DNA from: Erodium maritimum
Taxonomy: Eukaryota; Streptophyta; Magnoliopsida; Geraniales; Geraniaceae
Direction of reading: 5' to 3'
Length of the DNA stretch: 64,000 nucleotides
Assembly: GCA_963921825.1 (NCBI GenBank)
Contig: OY997589.1
Location: 53,128,546-53,192,545, forward strand
Positions within the stretch are counted from its first letter, which is position 1; the number at the start of each line of letters is the position of its first letter. The translations under genes were made by a program, and so were the position numbers. This document shows positions 42,597-54,106 of this stretch, piece by piece. A model generated the notes under the pieces. It did no database searches and had not been told where the DNA came from. It was given only the letters and a program-made list of their open reading frames with translations.

Positions 42597-45065
42597 TTTT
42601 TTTTTTTGATCAGCAATTTTTGTTTTTGTATTTAAAAACCTGGTTTTTTGAAATGAAAAAAGCAGGCAAGGGCCCAGCCCTCCGGTTACAAAAAAAAGGC
42701 CCAAAGCCCAACCAAAACTAAGCCTTTTAGGCCTTTAAACGACAAGTAACGTTCCTAACCAAACTTGAGCCCTAAGGCAACCAGTAACTGTCAAGACAAG
42801 GCAATACAAGCCCCTAGTCCTTCAGTCCAACAATGGAACCAGTCACAAAAACTAATTTTCCCAAAAGCTACCCTAGTTAAAGTATTAAATAAAGAACACA
42901 AGGGGCCTAAACTGTAAAGAAAAGGGAAAGGATACAAATAATGCATCAGAGACAATGAAATCTGGATCAGCAAAGTCGAAACCCAGTGATCAAACCCCTC
43001 GTGAACAGCAATATCCTCAGAGAACCAATCGACCAACCTCAGGGGTTATAGAGTCAGCAAACTATTAATCAAGGTCTTCAGAAGGATGAAATATCAGCAG
43101 GTGCAACAGAGAGACACTCACCTAAATAGTTCTACCCACACACATAGATGCAAGCCAAAAAAAGAAGGCTTGAGACCAAAACATAAAAATACCAACACTT
43201 AGAGGAAAGAACACCCAGGATGAGCAAGAAGGAAGCTTCACCAAATGACTCACCACATCACCCCCCCCCCCCCCACCCCCAAATCACCCACCCAAACCCA
43301 GTCCCCAAAGCCTCAGCAATCAAACAACATTGGGAAGCCAAAGGAAGCCTTTGGGCGCAGAAACAATTATGTGGATTTTCTAACCAGTTTAGAAAAGAGA
43401 AGGTCTGACCTTGTGCAAATCTAGCGCACAAAATTTAATAAGTGTCTTTTTTTTATCATTTGTAGGAATAGATCAGGATGTTCCAGCTCCCCTCTGAAGA
43501 CAAGATTATTTCTGCTCAACCAAATTCTCCAGATCACCATAGAAGCCAGCCATCTCCAATGTGATCTCTTTCTATGAGGAGCCAGAGAGTTCGAAGAGCC
43601 AAACCAGTCCTTAATATTATCAGGAAATGCAGTGACAATGTTCCACCATTTTAGTACTAAATTCCACACCTCCCCAGCATAAGCACAACTCAAAAATAGG
43701 TGATCGATATCTTCAGGGTGATCTTGGCAAATTGGACACCAGATGGTATCAGAAAAAATGCCTCTTGCTCCAAGAAAGCATTTGGTTGGAACTGCATTCA
43801 TACCGACCAACCAAGAGAATGCTCCAACCTTTGGAGGTAAAATGGGGGCCCATAGCAGTTTTGGCCAACTTAACTGAGAATCATGAGGCTTGTCAAGGAG
43901 TGTGTACATTCTCTTGACAGAGAACCCTCTTTGATCAATCACACAGGAGACTATATCTTCTTCATCATTTAAAGTTGTCTGAGAGTTGATCAGTTGATAG
44001 AGGAGATGAAACTGATCCCACTCCCAACCTCTCAAGTCTCTTCTGAAATATAGGACCCATACACCATTAGACCAGCATTCTGAGATCAAGCTGTTTTTCT
44101 GGTTACTTAGATGGTACATTCTCTGAAAACTGAGTTTGAGTGGAGTGTTTGCAATCCAAGTATCCTCCCAAAAGAATACTGATCTTCCAGAATTGATCTT
44201 CCAAGACAAGCCAGTAGCTCCAAAAGATGATGCAAAATGAGGGAAATTAAGTAAGGATTGAATATGCCTGATGAGGCTCTGATCCTCAAGTAAATTGAAC
44301 TGGGATAAATCCCAAGAATTCGGGTCCCAACCATATTTAGCATAGAGCAATTTTTTCCATAAGGAGTCCTTCTCCAGTGCAAATCTCCACCACCACTTGG
44401 CTAATAATGCCAAGTTCATAACTTGTATACTTTTTATGCCCAAACCCCCCAGCTTCTTAGGTCTGCAAACTGATTCCCAACCAACTTTATGTAGGCCTTG
44501 TCTTGATATCTTGCCACTCCATAGAAATCTTTTCTGCCATTTTTCCATTTCTAAGATGACACCTTTTGGAGCCTTGTGAAGAGACATATAAAATAGAGGG
44601 AGAGCCCCTAGGGTTGAGTTAATCAGAGTGATTCTGCCCCCCAGAGATTTAGACTTTGCTTTCCACAGACTCAATTTTTGTTTGAATTTATTCATAATAG
44701 GCTCCCAAGTCTTCTTCTGTCTAGGGGTTGCTCCCAGTTGGAAGCCTAAATATTCAAAGGGCAAGCTTGATTCTGAACACCCCAATATTTGGGAGGCCTC
44801 AGAGATATTGATGGTAGAAGCATTTAATAAAATCACCTTTGACTTGTGGAAGTTGATTCTCAAACCAGTGGCCTTCTGAAGGACAATAAGAGTATGTTTT
44901 AAATTGATCAGTTGTTGTCTCCCAGCTTTGATGAATATTAAGGTATCATCAGCAAACTAGAGATGTGAAATTTCAGGTCCTACATCATTGCATTTCACCC
45001 CACTGAAAAAACCAGCATTTGTTCCACATTGCATCAATTGATGGAGTGTTTCAGCCACTCTCACT
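42597..45065 (-). mobile_element. LINE fragment D, 5'-truncated L1 LINE
   Basis: The 3' end is at the left, with a TTGCTGATCAAAAAAAAAA tail. Moving right: a 3' UTR of about 820 bases with a G-rich tract (sense GGGGACTGGGTTTGGGTGGG at about 43294-43313), then the ORF2 C-terminal half from 43421 to about 45065. RT parts include FADD (near 44950), YLGFQLGATPRQKKTW and GGRITLINSTLGALPL, and the zf-RVT region CPICQDHPEDIDHLFLSC. Only one in-frame stop is seen, a TAG directly before FADD, so the copy is fairly young. The 5' truncation inside the RT is typical of incomplete LINE reverse transcription. Confidence 0.88.
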
Positions 45066-45079
45066 AGGTTCTTTCCAAT

Positions 45080-45415
45080 AACAACATAGAAATTAATGAA
45101 AAAGCAGCCAGCCTAAGTGTTATTGGTTCTAATGATTTGAGTTATGCGGCAGCTTCTTTTATGTTTGTTCTCATGATTTCTCTCTGGTGTAGATATAAGC
45201 AGTCAAGCATACTCTTGTAGAGAACACATACTGGAACCAATCTATGAATATATTTTTTTGCTCGATTTCACCTGCATGAAAAATATTGCATGTGTGTGTT
45301 CTAACATCTGGGTCTCTACACATTAGAATGTTTTTACCCATGTTGCTCCATGATTGCATGGACTAATAGTGTTCCATCCAACTTTTATTATTATATGCAT
45401 TTCAACAAGTTGTCC
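45080..45415 (+). other. TIM22 intron 1 sequence between repeats
   Basis: AT-rich, with no repeat or coding match that I recognise. It is probably original intron sequence flanking LINEs D and E. A minus-strand frame (45323-45634) starts in the LINE E leader and ends here. Confidence 0.4.
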
Positions 45416-45685
45416 AATGAAACGTTCAATCTTCAACTTAGTCAGGATCTCTCTCAACTTGCTACAGTTGAGTTTCCACTGTTCATTGAAGATCTTCCAG
45501 ATTTCTGATGGTTTGAAGATCATCCTTCCTGGCCTCTTCTTCAGGTGTTGTGTCCATGATGGGATTCTCAGCTCCATCAGACCACCTTCGACCTTGGTGG
45601 TTATGATTCTCAAACTCTCTTCTTTGAAACTCACCTCTATCTACTCTGTCCCTTCCCACCTCTCTTTTTCCTCTGTATCAATACA

Positions 45686-48010
45686 ATGTTAACTCTAGCA
45701 GAACTTGCTGGCAATCAAGCCTTTCCCCCTCCTTCTATCCCTCTACTGCCTGCTACAGAAGTAACCCAATCCTCATCAATTGGCCCTCCACCAGGTTTTG
45801 AAAGGCCACCTACAAACCCTTCTCTGCTTGCTCGGTTCCCTGCTCCTCCAGCTCAAAGTTTCAAAACAAGATCAAAAATGGTGCAAGTCTACAAGCCAAG
45901 AGCAACAATGGTTCAAGACTCTAGCTCTTCCTCTTCTGATCGAACCCAAGAATACTCCCCTGGTGGAACAACAAAGCTTTTTCTTGGTAAGAAGATGTTC
46001 TATGATAAACATCTCAAGCTAGTCATCTCTGGAGCTGATACAACCCCAAGCCTCTCACTGGTAGAAAATAATAACTACTCTGAGCAAGACAAAAACTACT
46101 TCAAAGGCAAGCTTCTTAGAGGAGGGACTCAGAATTTTCAGAAGGGACAACAGGCAACTATAACTCATCCCTCCAATTTTGTGGCTTATATCCACAATAT
46201 CCCTTCTAAAGCCAATGAGATGTGGCTGGCAAACCTCTTTACTGATATAGGAGGGGTTATCAAAGTGCATATTGCTGCTAAAACAAGCAGGTTGGGCAAG
46301 ATATATGGCTTCTGCTACTTTCACTTACAAACTCAGTTGATCAAGGCCATCTCTACATTCAATGGATATAACTGCAATGGCTATACACTATATGTGACTA
46401 AGGCCTTTGGGAGTAATAATGTCAAGCCAGCCACTGCATCAGCAATCTCTGCCACTGAAAAACCTCTCAGAATTCAAGGTTCAATAGTCACCAATCAACT
46501 CCAATACTTACAAAACTCTCACCTTGCTATTGCTCACAAGAACCACAATGCTCACACAATTATGAGGGATATCACAATGGAAGGGGTATGTGAAATCAGC
46601 CTCAAAGACCTAGGAAATAATGTCTTACTAGTTCACTGCAACAATAGGGCTCTGGAAGAAGAAATCTTGAAAGATGATGGAGTGTGGCTGCAAAATTGGC
46701 TCTCCTTTGTCCCAGGTAAAGAATTGCTAGAAAATTGTGGGGGTCATTTTTGTTGGATCAGATTGAAAGGAGTACCTTACCATGGCTGGAATGATGAATC
46801 ATTCGATGCTGCAGTCTCAAAGTTTGGCAAGCTCATATATACACACCCTCTTACCACAGCTGGAGTTCAAATCAATGAGGCCTATATCTTAATTCATACA
46901 ACAAGTTTTACTCCTATTGCCTCAACCACTGAGTTATTTCTTGGCAGACAAAAATATACTTTATGGGTTCAATCATTGCATTCTTCTGAGGTCCCTCCAA
47001 TTAATATCTCCACTGAAGATCTGCAAGACAATATCAGCTCTGATACTGAGTCCTTACAGGAGGATAATCTATCCTCTCAATTGGGAGACACATGCACACC
47101 AACCTCTGATAAAAAAGTCTCTCCCTCTCAGCCTGCTAAGCCCTCCTCTATTGCAGAGATGCCTACTTCTCAGCAACAAGAAATAAATGCACTTCAAAAT
47201 GATGCTCTGACTGAAGAAAAAATTACTACTCAAAGGGAGACAACTTCTCAACCCTCAAATGCACAAACCTCTCCTACTGATCTCTCAATACTGCAAAAAA
47301 TGGTGGTGAAGGATACACTAGACGATTCAGTTCACTTGAATGAAGATGAACTGAGAGCTTCTCCCTCCCATGGCACTTTGAAACTTTTGACTGTTCATTC
47401 TGGTTTAGGTCCAACAAATCCTAATCTGACCAGCTCCATCCCTTTACAACCAACTCAGTTCAATCCCAATGTTGAAAGTACAGACTTACATCAACAGTTT
47501 CTGGTGGGTGAGGCTCAAAAAACCCTTTCCCCAATTTCTGGTGACAGAAACACCTTGGACAAGCCTTCATTAAATGCTCCTGCAACAAGAGAGGGATATT
47601 CAGAGCAACCATCACCCTCAACACAACTCATTTCAACTAAGATACTTGGCTTGGATTGCTTGGCCAGTGACAATTATCCCCTGCTCCATGCCCCACCACT
47701 GGCTGACACCTTGGAACCTGATTCAAACTTCCCCCTCTCTCCAAAATTAAGAGAGGTAAACTGAAAAAAACACAATCCTCACCTCACCAGTACTCAACAA
47801 GATCCAAACAAAAAGAATGCTCAAACCCTAAAACTTTTGTCTCCAAAAGTCAGTTAAATGAGGCCAAAAAGGCATGGTCCTTTGCCAAGGTGATTGGAGT
47901 TTCTGCAGATTGCAGTGAAGATTTAATTCTACAGCAACTTGCTTCCTTGGATGATGACAGAGTTGACATAGATAATCAATCTCTTACCTCGGTGGGAGGT
48001 GAAGAAGAAG
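45686..48010 (+). pseudogene. LINE E ORF1 (RRM protein)
   Basis: The main frame, 692 residues, ends at 47764. It has a Pro/Ser-rich start with GPPPGFERPP (the same GPPPGFE motif as LINE A), an RRM at residues about 166-245 (VAYIHNIPSKANEMWL as RNP2, KIYGFCYFHLQ as RNP1), a DUF4283-like region (CEISLKDLGNNVLLV, WLQNWLSFVPGKEL, HFCWIRLKGVPYHGW) and a long acidic Ser/Thr-rich tail. After 47764 the C-terminal helix (KKAWSFAKVIGV) continues in another frame to about 48010, implying one frameshift near 47760. Confidence 0.85.
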
Positions 48011-48110
48011 ATAATTTACAGCTACCAACCCTTGGAACTGCTTTGGAGCTGGGAAACTGTCCCACTCCTCTTTGGAGCTTTGGAGCTTGGAACTGCTTTG
48101 GAGCTGGGAA

Positions 48111-51100
48111 GATAATTTACATCTCCAATATCTATGCTCCTTGCTCAAGATCAGGAAGGAGATCCCTCTAGTTAGAATTAGTAACTGAATTGAATTTACA
48201 AACACTTCCTCCTCTCTTGGTTGTAGCTGGAGATTTCAACACAGTTCTATCCCTTGATGAAAGATCATCCTCTAGAGGATCTGTCAGAGATATGAACAAT
48301 TTCCAGGGGCTCATTGACTCTCTAGCACTAATTGATCTACCCTTGTCTGGGGGAAGGTTCACATGGTTTGGTACAAGATCCATTGCCTCAAGACTGGATA
48401 GGTTCCTGGTGTCTTCAGATTTTTTAAACAAGTTCAATAACCTCACTCAAAAATGCTTGCCAAGATCCATCTCAGATCACAGACCAGTTTTGCTTTTTGA
48501 AGAACAAGTGGAGTGGGGTCCAAGGCCTTTCAAGTTCCTCAATATTTGGATTGAAGATGGGAGGTTTTTTGCAATGGTGGAGCAATTTTGAGAATCTTTA
48601 CATCTCACAGGCCAACCTCATATCATTCGTTGGAAGAAGCTCAAACTTTTAAAAGATCATCTCAAACAATGGAATTCCCAAGTTTTTGGGTATCTTGATA
48701 CTGAAATTGCACAACTCACCTCAAAGCTGGATAGCCTTGACTCATTAATAGAAGAAAGAGATCTAACTCCTCTTGAATGCACTGATAGAGGAAGTATGAG
48801 AGCTGAAATTATTAGAAAGACAAAGTTGCTTGGCAAATTATGGAGCCAAAAGGCTAGGAAAAAATGGTTTCATGAAGGAGATAAAGGCTCTGGATTCTTC
48901 CATAGGGTTGCTAATTTTCAGGGAGTAAAGAAAAAAATTTCACAAATTCTTGCTAATGATACACTTCTGCAAGATCCAGCTCAAATCAAAGAGGCTGCTT
49001 CCTCCCATTTTGCAGCTAGGTTCTCTGGATCCACCACTAATCATACCAACCTTGATCACTTGAACTTCAACTCCATTACCCCAGAGCAATCACATGATCT
49101 TGAGAGGCCTTTCTCTGAAGAAGAAACACTTAAAGCAATAATGGCTTGTCATGGAGAAAAGGCAACTGGCCCTGATGGTTTTACTCTCAAGTTCTACCAG
49201 GTTTGTTGGCCTATCATCAAGGTAGATTTGATGAACTTCCTTCACTATTTTCACTTGTCTGGTCATTTGGGAAAAACAATCAACTCATCATTTATTACTC
49301 TGATACCAAAGAATGAGACCCCCTTGTCTTTTGATGACTACAGACCCATCAGTTTAATGGGTGGTCCTTATAAGATTCTCACCAAAATTCTGGCCTCAAG
49401 ATTAAAAGGGATGGTTGCAAATTTGGTTGCTTATGAACAAACAGGCTTCCTTGCTGGCAGGCAAACTTTAGATGGGGTTCTTGTGGCTAATGAGGTCCTT
49501 GATCAATCAAAAGAACAAAATCTCCTGCCCTATTATTCAAAGCAGATTTTGAGAAGGCATTTGATAATGTCAACTGGATGTATCTAATGAAATTGCTCTC
49601 TAGAATGGGTTTTGGCAGTCTCTGGAGACTATGGATGATTTCTTGCTTCAAAGCTCATGTTTCCATTCTCATCAATGGGTCACCTTCTCCACAATTCAAA
49701 TTATTCAGAGGTTAAAGGCAGGGATGCTCACTATCACCACTTTTATTTGCTCTAGTTGCAGAAGGACTTCATCAAATTATGAAAGCTGGATTATTACATG
49801 ATCAGTTCCAAGGCATCTCTCTAGGTTCAAATGGTCCTCTCATTTCTCATCTGCAATTTGCAGATGACACCCTATTTTTCATCAAAGCAACAACCACTGC
49901 AGCTCAAAACCTTAAACATGCACTCAAGTTATTCAGATTGGCCTCTGGAGTAAAGGTCAATTTCAGTAAATCCATGTTAATTCCCCTCAATCTCCCAAGG
50001 GAAGAAATAGATATTTTTGCATCAATTCTCTCCTGTGATACTGGTACACTCCCCTTACCTTACTTGGGCTTCTCTCTGGGTGCCAGCCCCAAGAGGGTCT
50101 CTACTTGGCTTCCTATCATAGCTAAATATAAAAAAAAATGCCTTGGACTTTGGCAAGCAAAAATGCTCTCCCTGGGAGGAAGGATCACCCTCATTAAATC
50201 CACCCTCAGTGCATTACCCCTATATTACTTTTCTCTACTCAAAGCCCCAAAGTCAGTGCTCAAAGAAATGGAAAAATGGCAAAGGAGGTTTTTGTGGCAT
50301 GGAAAGGCTCCTTCTAGAGTCCTTTGCAAAGTGGGTTGGAAACAAATCTGCAAAGCAAAATCAGATGGAGGCTTAGGTATCAAAAATTTGCAACTGATGA
50401 ATATCTCCCTCCTAGCAAAATGGTGGTGGAGATTTGCTCTTGATGAAAATTCACTATGGAAGCAAACTATTTGTGCCAGGATGGGCTGGAGTATTAAGGA
50501 ATGGGATCTAAACAAATTTTCTGAATTAGGAAGACCTAGCTTCCTCTCTCATTTTATGACACTGCTAAGAGATCCTAGATTTAATGAGTGCTTTGGAGAG
50601 AAAGGCTTAATTTGGGTGCTTGGTAGGGGTAATAGAATTCATTTCTGGGATGATCTCTGGTGGGGAGATGCTACCCTCAAATCTCTCTTTCCCAGGCTAT
50701 ACAATTTATCAACATCCAAGCATGCTCTAATACAAGACCTTTGTGAAGATGGTTCTTGGAATTTACATTTGAGAAGGGTGGTTTTGGGTAGGGAAGCTCA
50801 GGAATGGGCTGTCCTTTCTGCAATATTGGACTCCATTCATTTACCTCCTACTGATGATCAATTAACCTGGAAATGGGATCCCAAAGGCTTCTCTGTCAGC
50901 AAAATCTATGGATTACTTGCACTACAAGGCAACTCTGCTTCTGATTGGGCTTCTAAGGTTTGGATCCCTGGAGTGCCTCCTAAAATCTCTGCTTTCTCCT
51001 GGTTGGCTTGTCTAGAAGCAATTCCTTCCAAATGCTTTTTAGAGGGAAGAGGTATGCATTTCTCTTTGGATCAACTACTTTGCTCTCACTGTTCTTGGGA

Positions 51101-51464
51101 CTTTGAGGATGGCCCTCACATCCTCCTGCATTGCTCCAAAGCCTGGACCACTTGGACTCTCATCTGTAGTTGGTGGGGTTTAGTTTGGGTTTTCCCTTCC
51201 TCTGTCAAGAATTTATTCTGCTCTTGGTCCCTGCTAGTCCCCAAAAAAATGAGAAGATGCTGGGTTGCTCTACTTCAGATCACTATTTGGCAGCTCTGGC
51301 TGGCTAGGAATACCCTTCTTTTCAATGACATCAATGATCTTCCCTCAACTATTTTTAACAAAATCATCAACACTTCTTACAGCTGGGAATGGGCTACTTT
51401 CAATCAAAGACATCACTTCACAATACAAGATTGGATTACTTCTCCAAGATCATGCCTCATCTGA
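48111..51464 (+). pseudogene. LINE E ORF2 (endonuclease remnant, RT, zf-RVT)
   Basis: The first third of the endonuclease (MRILSWN, QETK) is gone; ORF1 runs almost directly into ISNIYAPCS. GDFNT, SRLDRFLV and SDHRP remain. RT motifs include LIPKNETPLSF, DYRPISLMG, FEKAFDNVNW, RQGCSLSPLLF and FADD near 49858, then YLGFSLGASPKRVSTW. The zf-RVT region is CSHCSWDFEDGPHILLHC, and the stop is at 51464. Breaks: an early stop after GRRSL (48171), a stop near 48590, a frameshift near 49530 and a stop before RQGCS near 49715. Confidence 0.88.
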
Positions 51465-51570
51465 GCCTATTCCTCAACTGGTTCTGCTCTCTCAACTTGG
51501 TGATGTATGATCTTAATGGACTGCTACTTCAAAATTTGGTTTACTTATCACTGTCACTGGTTTCTCTTTT

Positions 51571-51597
51571 GGGTTTTGGGTGGGGGGTTGGTTTGGG
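51571..51597 (+). other. G-quadruplex-like motif in the LINE E 3' UTR
   Basis: GGGTTTTGGGTGGGGGG followed by TTGGTTTGGG meets the pattern of four G-runs with loops of seven or fewer. It lies about 110 bases after the ORF2 stop. Confidence 0.75.
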
Positions 51598-52540
51598 TGC
51601 TCAGGCTTTTTCCCTTGGTGAGGTAGGAGTGTCCCTGGTGGTTTGGTTCTTCTTTTTTTGGTGTGTGGGTTCTCTCTTCTCTCCCTCTCTTGAGTGTGCC
51701 TCTTTTTTCCTCTTTGAGTGTTTTTCTGTTTTGCAGGATCCTTTGCTTGGGTTGCAAGTTTCTCTTCACTTCACTTGTGCTCAACCAACTTGCTAGTACC
51801 ATGCTGCATCTCTTCAGGCTGCTCTCTCAGTAAGCTTCCCCAATAGCTATATCTCTGTAGAATTGTGTTGGTTTCAAAAATTTACTCACAGCACTCCTCC
51901 ACTGTCCCCTCTGGTTTTTGGTCACAATCTCATTAACACATCCTAAATCACCTCTCACCAGCCCTAGGAATTTTTGAACTTAATTTTAGTTCAGCCTCAT
52001 ACCATGCTAAAAGGCCTCTCCATTATGCTGCATAATTTGATTTTCATCTTGGTTCTGCTTGGCCATCATGGCCTCTTTGGATTTGGCCCCTCATTTGATA
52101 ACTACTTTTCATCCCTATGGGGTCTGCTCCTCAACAAATCTCAGCAACATCCCCTCTCAAGACTGCTACAACCTTCATCCATGCTCTGCAACATTTTCAC
52201 AGGCTCACCCAAGGCTGATACAATCTTCAGCCTTCTCTGCCACTTCTGATCTGAATTTAGTTCAATTTCCTTGATTGTTCTATTTACTTTTCGTGTTGCT
52301 TTTACTTCTCTTTACACCGGTAGCTTGGTGTGTTTTTTGTAACCTTTTATCACCTTGATTGAGGGTTCTTTAATATATGCTTTCCTTGATCAAAAAAAAA
52401 AAGTTGTCTATATGTTACATAGGATGAAAGATAAGCATAAGATTACCTCCCGATGCTCCATAATTGGTGTCCTAAAGTTGATATGGTTCATTCATTTGTT
52501 TTTTTCTAAAAAAACTAAAAAAGTTGAACCTTTTTGTGTT

Positions 52541-53616
52541 TTTTTTTGAAACGAGATACGAATTTTATTAATTAAACTTTTGTAAAATAGACATAAACGC
52601 GACCGGGATGGTGAATCCGGACCACGAAAGGACATGCACAGAACGGGCTTCCCGGGCTAGCTAATGGGCTGCTCCGTTCGCTGACCTAGATATGTACTCG
52701 AGTTTGACATCCTCGAGAGTAGCTAAAAGGGACCTGCAATCGTCTACCAAGCGCCCCAAAGGAGAAAAGACCTTGTGTGTGCCTTGGATCAGGTGTACCA
52801 GGTACTGGGCGTCGCTCTGTATGATGACCCTGGACAATTGCGATGCTTGTACACATTCCAGGGCCTGCCAGATCACCATTGCCTCCGAATATTCGGGGTT
52901 TAGTGCCCCACTACCATAGCCAATCTGTGCCTCCCGGATCCCTCTCGTATCCGTGCGGCATATCCAGCCCCATCCAAACTGACCTGAGGCCGCAAAAGTC
53001 GCTCCGTCAACGTTGATCAGGGACCAAGTAGGGGGAGGAGGTTTCCATGTAGTCTGTCGGTATTGGGGGGTAGGAACGAGCTTCGGGAGACCCGATTGTG
53101 CTTCTGCCCAACTATGCTGGTTATTGAGGACCGTGGCCACCAGCTCTTGTGGGGTGGAGGTAGCCTGATCCCAAACCATAGCGTTTCTTGCCTTCCATAT
53201 CTCACACAGGACGAGACAGGCTATGCTCCTTGTCGAAGCATCTGGTATCAGGAATAGGGCCGACAGCCAATAAGGTAGAGGAAACGATAACGGGTCAGGG
53301 ATGGGTAACCCTGCTTTGTCCCAAACCGACCTCGCGAAAGGGCATGATAGCAGAAGATGGTCTGTAGTTTCCGGGGCAGATTGACACATCTGTCATGTGT
53401 CCGGAAATGGAATGAACTTTTTGCGGAGGTTCATTGCAACCTGTAATGTACCAGAGATAGCCCGCCACAGAAAGACCTTGATTCGTGGCTGAATGTCCTG
53501 GTCCCAAATACTTGTCCAAACCGTTGTCCCCATGGAGACGTGCCAACAGCCATTCTCACAGGAGAGTGCCCTATATCCCTCTTTCATTGAGTACTCCCCT
53601 CTGATATTAAACTTCG
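52541..53616 (-). mobile_element. LINE G: 5'-truncated LINE with RNase H domain
   Basis: A short LINE of another clade on the minus strand. The 3' end at the left is CTCGTTTCAAAAAAAAA. The frames at 53616-53393 and 53389-52661 encode the end of ORF2: FNIRGEYSMKEGYRAL, IKVFLWRAISG, the zf-RVT motif CQSAPETTDHLLLSC, then an RNase H domain (WSLINVDGATF, YSEAMVIWQALECV, VIIQSDAQYLV). One in-frame stop separates the two frames. Direct repeats of GAACCTTTTGTGTTT type at 52526-52541 and 53617-53631, differing by one T, are its target duplication. Domain order matches plant L1 elements that carry a C-terminal RNase H, unlike LINEs A-F here. Confidence 0.88.
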
Positions 53617-53776
53617 GAACCTTTTGTGTTTGTTCCTCATGAAGAAAGGAATACACTTGTGCTTCCCTTCTCTCTGTATACAAGAAAAAAGCCACATTAA
53701 GGCGTATAGCAATATAATCGTTTCCACTTGTTTTTGAGGATTTTTGATAGATTTTCATATTTGATTTATTTTACAG

Positions 53777-53952
53777 GTGGTGGGCTTGGACTGTTCATGG
53801 GGTTGTTTCTCGGAGCGCTGGATAATCCTATGACAGCCAGGGAACAGTTTGTTTTTACAGCTAAACAAATGGGGCGAAGGAGCTTTAGTTCAGCCAAAGC
53901 TTTCGCAGTAATGGGATTCATTTTCTCAGCTGCGGAGTGTGTTGTTGAGAAG
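53777..53952 (+). CDS. TIM22: TIM22 exon 2
   Basis: It encodes residues 56-114: the rest of the first membrane span (GGGLGLFMGLFLGALDNP), the loop MTAREQFVFTAKQMGRRSF, and the second span FAVMGFIFSAAECVVEK. The acceptor is TTTTACAG and the donor AAG|GTACAG. The reading frame from exon 1 is kept. The loop after GALDNP seems four or five residues shorter than in the plant TIM22 sequences I recall, which have extra residues before MTAR. Confidence 0.93.
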
Positions 53953-54033
53953 GTACAGTAATGTGTGTTTGAATGACCTATTAGGTTATATTCTTTTTTT
54001 TTGCGCAACTAATTATCGATTATTTTCTTCAAG

Positions 54034-54106
54034 GCACGGGCAAAACATGACTTGTCAAATACAGTTGTCGCCGGATGTGTTACTGGAGGTTCAATATCCG
54101 CAAAAG
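54034..54106 (+). CDS. TIM22: TIM22 exon 3
   Basis: After an 81-base intron (53953-54033, ending CTTCAAG) this exon encodes ARAKHDLSNTVVAGCVTGG and SISAK, plus the first base of a glycine codon, before a GTAACC donor. This is the third membrane span of TIM22. The missing rest should be the last span and tail, the GGPKAACVGCAGF-like segment of the family, which I do not find up to base 64000. Intron 3 is therefore at least 9.9 kb, or the gene is truncated. Confidence 0.9.

Larger units (their letters stand above)
45416..52400 (+). mobile_element. LINE E: nearly full-length L1 LINE, sense to TIM22
   Basis: Order on the plus strand: leader (to 45685), ORF1 with RRM, ORF2, a 3' UTR of about 930 bases with a G-rich tract and a CTTGATCAAAAAAAAAAA tail. 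The left boundary is uncertain: AAGTTGTC occurs at about 45407 and directly after the poly(A), a possible short target duplication. It is the same broad BNR-like type as LINE A but a different family. The endonuclease start is missing and a few frame breaks are present, so it cannot move. Confidence 0.85.
32581..53776 (+). other. TIM22 intron 1 (21.2 kb, filled with retroelements)
   Basis: The donor is GG|GTAAAT and the acceptor TTTATTTTACAG|GT. Sequence not assigned to a repeat is limited to about 32581-32670, 45080-45415, 52402-52525 and 53632-53776. The rest is LINE B, gypsy G2, LINE fragments C and D, LINE E and LINE G. Typical plant introns are a few hundred bases, so nearly all its length comes from insertions. 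Confidence 0.85.

Noticed and set aside
42791-43408. Short frames on both strands between LINE fragments
   Set aside because: They lie in the LINE D 3' UTR and have no protein-like features.
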